Source: Roridomyces roridus
Taxonomy: Eukaryota; Basidiomycota; Agaricomycetes; Agaricales; Mycenaceae
DNA: 64,000 nt
Direction of reading: 5' to 3'
Assembly (NCBI GenBank): GCA_029378245.1
Contig: JARKIF010000003.1
Span: 3,410,001 to 3,474,000 of the forward strand
A model generated the notes under the pieces. The model was not told where the DNA came from, searched no databases, and saw only the letters and a program-made list of their open reading frames with translations. The position numbers were made by a program, and so were the translations under genes. Shown here piece by piece: positions 59,701-64,000 of the stretch; position 1 is the stretch's first letter; each line of letters opens with the position of its first letter.

Positions 59701-59925
59701 TTGGAAGATGCTCCAATGACCACAAGTCAGTGGCTGTATCATCATTTCAACCGCCCCATTCGAAGACAATGTCCACAATGTGGTTCTCGAGGAACTCGCA
59801 CACACCTTCGCAGACAAACAAATGTAATTGAAGTCCCACCTATTTTCATTCTCAGTGTAACCATGGTAACCTTATTCTTGAAGACACTCTGCATTTCAGG
59901 ACCGAGAGCACTGTCAATCAAATGA
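53722..59925 (+). CDS. Helitron Rep-helicase with DUF6570, HUH/Y2 nuclease, PIF1-like helicase and cysteine-protease-like end
   Basis: A continuous frame of 2,067 codons from the first Met after the last stop. Residues about 60-110 hold the DUF6570-type block HGWLGRVPPELQELSYAES / VRHNRCVMRV. The Helitron-like N-terminal domain follows (FPRLFPYGKGG; WFVTMSWND). The HUH motif is TLHSHCLIWV at about 520-529. A Cys cluster (CDTDNCSGTCGAC) is at about 610. The two catalytic tyrosines are Y751 and Y755 in SYVSDYVSK. The helicase shows Walker A GGMGGSGKS (about 1268), DEVSM (about 1357), GDFAQLPP (about 1396) and YVALSR (about 1713). From about 1865, WSCGYDALFTPLGHLW resembles the Cys box of ubiquitin-protease-like domains, with CxxC pairs later (YCDICGYL; CPQCGSRG). 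The enzyme nicks and unwinds DNA for rolling-circle transposition. The frame ends early owing to the shift near 59860. Confidence 0.9.
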   Translation: MSVFSGSLDLLCAPGITRKQRFSSNDPVVDIPGPVLADDCTHLCVHCEGALARQRIPQNALVNHGWLGRVPPELQELSYAESVMIAKVRHNRCVMRVNSGRVRMHANAIMFAQLILKVYRKLPPSKQEMSEILAFVFTGSAAPTQEDFDRTPMLVRRDKVAAALNWLKLNHEGYADLEISEENLLSYKHHDIPVEVDYRRTNTDPEDSIPAVARSVHDNNEEHGTSEGLCSFAVHGLTGAEYSTATMDTIKAVALQHLTRQGSMLGIGRSDVPESMYENVEAYPGMFPRLFPYGKGGIGHPSHKHKTSDLSRKGNLLMYHDKRFQTDMYFPMIAFNHEQLRGSSVGSKAFVKRSNFPDITRRLQRIDHQVSGNIADRLVEGFHVRPETDKEKDCFDLMHDLDGIGAYVPGSATSKRHMRNEIWSSTAFMGAPSWFVTMSWNDSGHPLALYYAQEETVFRPEIKSADERYRLMSKNPVAAARFFHYMMEVFIEEILCWKKEDTGAFGHTGGFYAVVEQQGRLTLHSHCLIWVKNALSPQDIRDRLTSEDSIFTARLIAYLKSTHQGRFNHGKLADVQARVGVDLQIFGITPDNHKYQPPTLTFPESPPPLCDTDNCSGTCGACSRLSEWWGKYEHEVDDLLVRSNIHSCRHSVKDVEDENNKKDWRHLKKRNKSTVRIQERRGCLTKSGVCKARFPRDVVEETVVDPDGHITLEHQEPYMNTINNLITYFSRCNTDCTSLLSGTAVKAVISYVSDYVSKLGLKSYQAFASVFDVFDRNSDNFDSTSTDENTTRKLMRQMVNSMSTKMEIGSPMASLYLLGNPDHYASHEYANFSWRTYVAYVKRDWARDLQNNLTVDLDDTPEGLITLRNNRGDIIASSIVDDYTMRPVVYNSVNLCEWIQSHQKRALTKSEKEHIRQERELYSVFEKDISDSDSSSSFIDGQQDLTQSSTNESDNEIQFEPDDVKTTPLKYPFIGDHRQKDTHGVYCDFSRLNMIIPNFMGGAIPRSDRGDREYYCISILTMFKPWRSPRDLKDVSSTWDETFNDHTFTEQQQQLLRNFNLRFECNDARDDHYAAMKRKLAEADFEHPSHFNQTILGHKDDVADFIDDELDECEDYSANEIGPKSRKLKVQMEEIRSVLAGCKWLNKMTDGLIMDVCTEPLTPPFKTKTSWSKIVEAERKLLTVNKLANMPVSYAGHAGQSTVATHNKVEELPFNYFTSAQNVDADSNMNIKLECCKCFTLNTEQTRAFTIVADHASVVQSVSLRMYLGGMGGSGKSQVIKAISRFFEMRNESYRFMLLGPTGSTAALVNGSTYHSVFKVPRETGRKNRDDIDGIRNETTAMAAVNERIQGVEYIFLDEVSMVSCNDLQILASQAAKARNIHDVAFGGLNVILAGDFAQLPPTRGPALYASLKTVSLADANTEFDQASVLGRMIWHQFNTVMILRQNMRQSTSTAEDLKLRTALENMRYCACTAQDIEFLRTHVASDKPGHPRLDSVEFRNVSVITAWNVHKDTINQLGAERFAANTGQELHGFYSVDRMSAANVDRKKWKNCPQARVRRIGPQLQEQLWMATPSATAEHVPGCLRLCMGMPVMIKSNDATELCITKGQEAYVRGWNQSLGPHGKPILETLFVELVNPPRPIQIPDLPQNVVPLPRTTMKTTALLEDDSLLSLNREQVPVLQKFSMTDYGAQGKSRNTNVCHLNNCQSHMAYYVALSRGTKASGTAIIQGFDEKMITGGITGFLRQEFRELEMLDEITTLKCNGELPLQVTGFYRGQLLRSYLLWRKDHSDPGHIHPVIRENRNISNISPDVYDTWKPSLDSEKRGTRRRATTDIDTRSSKTKKTEHHNSAEMHAGLNLNRSPIGLVWDNVNWSCGYDALFTPLGHLWRADRQRWTTTFNRLNPVLGLWSNWMVALETTPEIPRDRARESLTASDASKFPVGPVCLRLDDLFSSVSSQVTYGHARTYCDICGYLEAGLTDTFGMHLTMYRFNDLEDAPMTTSQWLYHHFNRPIRRQCPQCGSRGTRTHLRRQTNVIEVPPIFILSVTMVTLFLKTLCISGPRALSIK

Positions 59926-60146
59926 GTCTTGTCGGGTTCATCTATCACTCCGAGAGTGATCGACATTTCTCAAGTGCAACGGTTGGTGATGATAAAATTT
60001 TGTGGTATCACGATGGAATTGCCACAGGGCGGCGCTGCATGCCAATGGGTCATATCTCTTCAATTGACAATCATACTTTGCACAACCGGGGCAGCTACAG
60101 GTTGGCGGCAGCCATATACAGCCAATCCGAGTCCACAGCCATCTAA
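59862..60146 (+). pseudogene. Frameshifted C-terminal tail of the Helitron protein
   Basis: In the next frame the sequence reads NHGNLILEDTLHFRTESTVN, then MSLVGFIYHSESDRHFSS and ILWYHDGIATG, ending at 60146. It contains the HF / HDGI half of the protease-like domain that the main frame lacks. One missing base near 59860 separates the two. Confidence 0.7.
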
Positions 60147-60160
60147 ATTGTTTGAAAAGC

Positions 60161-60204
60161 TGGAATCGTACCTGCCATGCGCGAGCAATGGCCTCAAAGC
60201 CAGG
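60161..60204 (+). repeat. Helitron 3' terminus with hairpin
   Basis: GCCATGCGCGAGCAATGGC can fold (GCCAT/ATGGC stem). It is followed by CTCAAAGCCAGG and a T. Helitrons normally have a hairpin about 10-12 nt before a CTRR end that precedes host T; here the last four bases are CAGG. Confidence 0.6.
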
Positions 60205-60400
60205 TCACTCTGATGTCAGTCGATCTCATTTTGATCTCGCTTGTTTTCATTCTGATCTCCCCGGATTTTGTTTTGATCTGGCCGAATTTTTGTTTTACAT
60301 TGAGACCGTGATCACGGTCAGAAAATGAGAATGCTGGCCATCAAAATGAGATTTTGGCGGTCGAAACAGAAATGATCTTTTTGTCCAGGAAGGACACCTG
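60205..60400. repeat. Inverted-repeat segment with ATCTCATTTTGAT words
   Basis: GATCTCATTTTGATC occurs directly after the Helitron end and in inverted form at about 60335-60355, with a central GTGATCACG palindrome at 60308. Possibly a small MITE; ends not defined. Confidence 0.4.
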
Positions 60401-60429
60401 TATATTTATCTATTCAGTCCTAGTATCAG

Positions 60430-60872
60430 CCCAGAACTGCGGCATAACAATAGCCGTCCACACTTTAACCTTGGCCCGGATCTAATCAACCCCTGCATGA
60501 GCGTCAAACCTCTCTCCCTGTACATCTCCACGAGTTGCTTGCCGCACATTCCAGATGAAACTTGCTCTTCAATCTGCTCATGTTGCTCCAAAGCAGGTTC
60601 TCGCTTGATCAGCGCAGCGAAAAGGTTTCCAAAGGCGTCCGAGTTGACCCCAGGCTTAGCCAACAACGGCCCCTATTCTCCCAGATCTCCGACACAGACT
60701 GCCGTACAACCACCATGAAGGAGCGATAGACCAGGTGCGGGGGCATGATTTTACCCACCAGGTTGAGTGCCATGTCGACGTTGCGCTGGGGGAGATGGGG
60801 GAACGCCAGGGTGCAGTCTAGTAGAAGCGCCCGGACCGTCATGAAGCCGAGGTAGATATCCCAGCGTAGCAA
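60430..60872 (-). pseudogene. Relic of an unrecognised gene
   Basis: Minus strand reads WDIYLGFMTVRALLLDCTLA, then VDMALNLVGKIMPPHLVYRS and SVSEIWENR. After a one-base shift near 60665 it continues with AKPGVNSDAFGNLFAALIKR and EQHEQIEEQVSSGMC. The text is clearly protein-like but frameshifted, and its 5' end abuts a Helitron-type end at 60941. The style recalls the C-terminal region of mushroom MYND-finger proteins, but no finger is present. Function unassigned. Confidence 0.45.
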
Positions 60873-60940
60873 AGAAAGAAGAAGAATTTGTCACACAGCA
60901 AGAACGAACCCAATCCCGATTCAACCTACACACCAAGATA

Positions 60941-60985
60941 CCTGGGCTTGAGGCCATTGCTCCGCATGGCAGGTACGATTCTGTT
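60941..60985 (-). repeat. Helitron-type 3' terminus, inverted copy
   Basis: Reverse complement of the terminus at 60161-60204 with few differences (CCATGCGGAGCAATGG hairpin, end CAGG followed by T). Just beyond it (60895-60925) lies the 3' part of a tRNA-like unit (GAACCCAATCCCGAT on the plus strand). Confidence 0.6.
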
Positions 60986-61630
60986 TTTGGTCCTTCATAA
61001 GTTTGCATCCAGTTAATTATTTGACGGACTTGATGCGGATGTTGGACTTGGGCGTTGAACTGAAAACAATCATTTTCCAATCATTTTCCCTGGGCCAGGA
61101 CCCTGGCTCGCCGATGCCGAGAAAGCGGGGAAAGAGGAGCCCAGGAAGTTTTGGGGGCGAATGTAAGTAAGGTCTTCACGGGATCAAAGAACAGCTGTTC
61201 ATGGTTGATGCATGTGCACACCCGGTGGGATCATCCGGCACCTTGACGGCTCCGAAGCGGATGATCGCCGGTAGTCTGCGGCGAGCAGCGATCATCGTGA
61301 GATCTTGATCTTAGACACCGGCAACATCCTCGGCACGCGGCGCTTTTGGTCTAATCTCTTTCCGAGTTGTCTCCGAGACACAGAGTAGCTACTAGAGAGG
61401 TGAATTCAAGGTGAGTTGAGCAGCGCCGCATGACGGCTGAGTCAGAGGGCAGCACTCGTTACCAACTCGCGACACGGCTGATCCACCATGTGCCCCGGCG
61501 GCAACCAGATAAACATGCGGGACGGACATCGGAACATGCCCCGACTTCCAAATGGATATCGGGGATCGTTTGATGCCCAAAGCCGTTAAAAAGAACGATT
61601 CCTAAGCAAGTTAGGAATCGTAATCGATGT
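60986..61630. other. Gene-free stretch before the tRNA-like array
   Basis: No protein gene seen. Ends with the 11-bp-stem hairpin at 61595-61621, identical in its stem to that at 6115-6141. Confidence 0.4.
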
Positions 61631-61631
61631 G

Positions 61632-61673
61632 GATGAATTGTAAGTAGACGCGAATCTTCTGGCCACTGGGTTC
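61632..61673 (-). ncRNA. tRNA-like unit a (5' half only)
   Basis: Minus strand starts GTGAACCCAGTGGCC and keeps GCGTCTAC...ACAATTC, then loses similarity. No T-arm. Confidence 0.4.
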
Positions 61674-61852
61674 ACAAAATCAAGATCTCATGCGCGCATG
61701 ATACCCAACCATGAGACTACCAGACATACTTACAAAGTTGCAACATCAGTCAGAAACCAATGAAATTCATGGCTGATTGGTGATTGTACCGATCCGGAAT
61801 AGTTCAAGGCCAACGCGGCGAAAAAAGGATATGCTGATCGGCCTCAAATTAC

Positions 61853-61946
61853 GAACCCCATCCCGAATCGAACGGGAACCTTCTGTCACTAGACGAATAC
61901 CGACGGTGAATTGTGGGCAGACGCGATTCATTTCGCCATTGGGTTC
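61853..61946 (-). ncRNA. tRNA-like Pol III-type unit b
   Basis: A 94-nt cloverleaf-like sequence. Acceptor strands are GAACCCA at the 5' side and GGGGTTC at the 3' side. The A box TGGCGAAATGA matches 10 of 11 consensus positions. The T-arm is TTCCCG-TTCGATT-CGGGA. An oligo-T of six lies at 61821-61826, 27 nt downstream. The anticodon arm is enlarged (about 35 nt between the outer stem strands), so a normal anticodon loop is not evident. Confidence 0.55.
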
Positions 61947-62064
61947 GCAGGAATTCAGGAATCTGGATTGAAGGACAACTGAGAATCAAGATGCGCCTAC
62001 ATACGGATATCTGGAATACTCCAAATGCCAACACTGTAAAAAAGGTGATCATTGCGTTGGAGAT

Positions 62065-62156
62065 GAACCCAATCCCGGTTCAAACGGGAGCCTTCTGCTG
62101 CGAGACACAATACTGGTGAATTGTGAGCAGATGCGATTCATTTCGCCATTGGGTTC
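62065..62156 (-). ncRNA. tRNA-like Pol III-type unit c
   Basis: Best-paired copy. Acceptor GAACCCA/TGGGTTC has 7 perfect pairs. D-stem is GCG/CGC. Anticodon stem TCTGC/GCAGA encloses a 28-nt insert. T-arm is TCCCG-TTTGAAC-CGGGA. An oligo-T of six is at 62038-62043. Confidence 0.6.
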
Positions 62157-62267
62157 GCAGGATTGACGAGGGAGACCCGCCATATCGATTCCGGGCAAAC
62201 CTACAGATTCGGAACACTTCAATGCCAACGGGGAGGGGAAAAAAAAATGTCTTCAACGCATTGTCGT

Positions 62268-62354
62268 GAACCCAATCCCGAATCAAACGGGAACCTTCTG
62301 CCATTAGACACAATACCGAATAATCGTGCGCAGACGCGTTTCATCATTGGGTTC
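62268..62354 (-). ncRNA. tRNA-like Pol III-type unit d
   Basis: Acceptor GAACCCA/TGGGTTC is intact; the D-arm is shortened (the GCGAAATGAATC part is changed). T-arm is TTCCCG-TTTGATT-CGGGA. An oligo-T of nine is at 62239-62247. Confidence 0.5.
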
Positions 62355-62446
62355 GTAAGAACACTTGTGTACCAATCGGGAAGAGTCCAAAGCGAACGGC
62401 GAACACAGCTCTTGAAACAAAACAGAGGTTGATTCCAGCCAAGAAC

Positions 62447-62537
62447 GAACCCAATCCCGAATCGAACGGGAACCTTCTGTCACTACACGAATACCAAATA
62501 ATCGTGCGCAGACGCGATTCATTTCGCCACTGGGCTC
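62447..62537 (-). ncRNA. tRNA-like Pol III-type unit e
   Basis: Acceptor GAGCCCA/TGGGTTC (one G.T pair), intact A and B boxes. Its terminator is weak (TTTTGTTTC about 25 nt downstream). Confidence 0.5.
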
Positions 62538-62653
62538 GCAAGAACACTGAATTGCCGGTTGAGAATCAAGATGCGGCTACATACGGATATCTGGAACACT
62601 TCCTTGCCAGCACAGCGGGAAACAAAAAAGTGCAGACTCGGATCTGTCATCAT

Positions 62654-62735
62654 GAACCCAATCCCGAATCGAACGGGAACCTTCCGCCTGCAACTAGACA
62701 GTACCGGTGAATTGTGAGCAGACGCGACTCTGGAA
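62654..62735 (-). ncRNA. tRNA-like Pol III-type unit f (5' end lost)
   Basis: T-arm and 3' acceptor strand intact; the D-arm and 5' acceptor strand are missing, so it lacks an A box. An oligo-T of six is at 62624-62629. Confidence 0.45.
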
Positions 62736-62849
62736 TCTGGATTGAATGACAATTGAGAATCAAGATGCGCCTACATACAGATCTTGAACGGTCCAATGCC
62801 AACACGGCGGAAAAAAACGATTTGCTCATAATTGGACTGGAGATGATTC

Positions 62850-62946
62850 ATACCCAATCCCGGTTCAAACGGGAACCTCCTGCCACTCAGATTACCAGGT
62901 CAAGTTGGAAGCAAACACGATTCATTTCGCCATTGGCCATGGGTTC
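62850..62946 (-). ncRNA. tRNA-like Pol III-type unit g
   Basis: 5' end GAACCCATGGCCAATGGCG has a small duplication; A box and T-arm (TTCCCG-TTTGAAC-CGGGA) are present. An oligo-T of seven is at 62811-62817. Confidence 0.5.
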
Positions 62947-63139
62947 ACGAGAAGTCGTGAACGCGGCTATTTATTCGACAGCCTCAGGCAACACCAGATT
63001 ATTGCTGATTGTCGATTGTCGATTGCACAGTTGGACTTCAAGCCCAAACGATGATAAACTAGAGAGGTACACACTGGCACTGCTACATACCTACACGCAC
63101 GCACGCAACACGAATGCCAAGAAACGCACGAAAGCTCGC

Positions 63140-64000
63140 TCACACCTCCACCCTTTCAGTTTCACGATCGCGCACCACTTCCTCCTTCCCTTCCTCCACC
63201 GGCACGTCATCCAGCCTGGCCTTCTTGACCTCCACCTTCTCTCCTTCCGCATCTCCCTCTCCCTCTCCCTCCCCCTCTCCATCCCTACTGTCCACGTCTT
63301 CCTCACGCAGCCGCTTCTTCCCATTCACCCCACTCGACTCCGCACGCGCATCAGATTCAGCCGACCCACGTACATTCGAATCCAATTCCACCGCACCTCC
63401 CGACGACAACGACGACGGTGGCGCCCAGGCCATGAATGCCGGACCCGGGATGTTTGCATGTGCATGTGCATGGCCGTTGACACCATTGGCATTCGTACGC
63501 TCCCCGTTCGTCGAGCTCGGTTTGGCCGCGTCAGGACCCGGGTGAGGCGTAGATACGCCGTTGTTTTGAGTAGGAGTGGGAGTGGGAGTGGGAGATTGAT
63601 GCTGCTGCTGCTGCTGCTGCTGTTGGTACGCAGCGAGGGGGTGCTGGTATGGAAGGCCGTGGCTGTAGGTGTAGTGACTAGCCTCGCCGTTGCTGGCGTC
63701 GTTTTGGTGCGCATGGGAGGGAGCGGTTGGGGCCGGGGAGGATTGAGATTGTGGATGATGAGCGAGAGAGGATGGCTCAGTCGAGTCCGTCTGCGCGTAG
63801 CGTTCGTTACTCGATGAACGGCAAAAGGAGAGCTTAGTACTCACCGTCGTCCGACTCCCGGCCCGTTTTTGTTGTGTAAACTGCTCCGGTCTGGCACACG
63901 AGTGCGTCCGTTCGTACAGACCACATTTGTTGCATAGCTAAAGGGGATTAGCACTCGTGTAAAAAAAAAATGAGAAAACAAGGAGCACGCACCACTTTCC
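63140..64000 (-). CDS. GATA-type transcription factor, N-terminus beyond the window
   Basis: Minus-strand exons 64000-63993 (partial), 63937-63845 and 63790-63140, with introns of 55 and 54 nt, all in phase 0. Exon 2 completes a GATA finger: WKV|LCNKCGLYERTHSCARPEQF, in which CNKC is the second Cys pair; the first pair lies off the right edge. The last 217 codons are disordered: a run of 8 Gln, PT repeats, and a Glu-rich basic/acidic end (KKRLREEDVDS; EGEGEGEGDAEGEK) that may hold a nuclear signal. LCNKCGLYERTH is typical of fungal GATA factors. Target pathway unknown. Confidence 0.82.

Larger units (their letters stand above)
52953..60204 (+). mobile_element. Helitron (rolling-circle transposon), nearly complete but mutated
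   Basis: The element carries a giant Rep-helicase gene with all hallmark motifs (see the coding entry) and ends at 60204 in a hairpin followed by CAGG and T. The 5' end is not fixed: the coding similarity starts near 52953, and the element may begin as early as 52319, where the DUF6535 copy breaks off. At least four coding defects are visible: a frame change near 53330, stops at 53509 and 53698, and a one-base shift near 59860. Confidence 0.8.

Noticed and set aside
59922..60146. Independent small gene of 74 codons
   Set aside because: Its sequence continues the Helitron protein across a one-base shift.
60908..60985. Exon of the relic gene at 60.4-60.9 kb
   Set aside because: The reading SYLPCGAMASSPG is just the translated Helitron terminus repeat.
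61853..62946. Ordinary functional tRNA genes
   Set aside because: Anticodon arms are too long and U33 with an anticodon cannot be placed consistently, although promoter boxes and terminators are kept.
61632..62946. CRISPR-like array
   Set aside because: The repeats are tRNA-like, diverged and about 200 bp apart; the genome is eukaryotic.

Overview
The window reads as nuclear DNA of a mushroom-forming basidiomycete (Agaricomycetes). This is inferred from very short introns (about 40-70 nt, usually GTGCGT or GTGAGT donors), a tandem pair of DUF6535 membrane proteins, an F-box leucine-rich protein, a fungal-type PAL, an aryl-alcohol-oxidase-like GMC enzyme, two GATA factors and a Helitron with DUF6570 and cysteine-protease-like domains. 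No bacterial, organellar or viral genes were seen.

Left part (1-17 kb): a decayed short-chain dehydrogenase; an aldo-keto reductase whose coding exon is split by a 594-bp hAT-like element with a perfect 8-bp target duplication; an F-box protein; 3 kb without genes; a ten-exon HEAT/ARM-like protein with one repeat per exon; a 1,026-bp inverted-repeat element just after its stop; and a single-pass membrane protein.

Middle (17-32 kb): mostly repeats. Short tRNA-like (B-box) units recur on the minus strand, each with an oligo-T run 25-45 nt downstream. One is split by a 412-bp hAT-like element. Between them lie a mucin-like membrane protein, a GMC oxidoreductase with a frameshift, several inverted-repeat elements and a second F-box-type gene.

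Right-centre (32-47 kb): the best genic stretch, with a nitroreductase, PAL, a two-finger GATA factor, an unrecognised Cys-containing protein, an 18-exon secreted Ala/Asp/Thr-rich protein with micro-exons, and a Yip1-family protein. A tRNA 5' half flanked by a 16-bp direct repeat lies at 38.5 kb.

Right end (47-64 kb): two tandem DUF6535 genes, the second cut off at a cluster of GGTTTAAACC palindromes next to a nearly complete but mutated Helitron (HUH/Y2 Rep plus PIF1-like helicase). Its 3' hairpin terminus recurs twice elsewhere in the window. Next comes a tandem array, about 200-bp period, of tRNA-like Pol III-type units. A GATA factor runs off the right edge.

All gene models are hand-spliced from the sequence. 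Those with many exons were checked for phase consistency, and models quoted with amino-acid lengths sum to a whole number of codons. Functions rest on recognised motifs, not on database searches.
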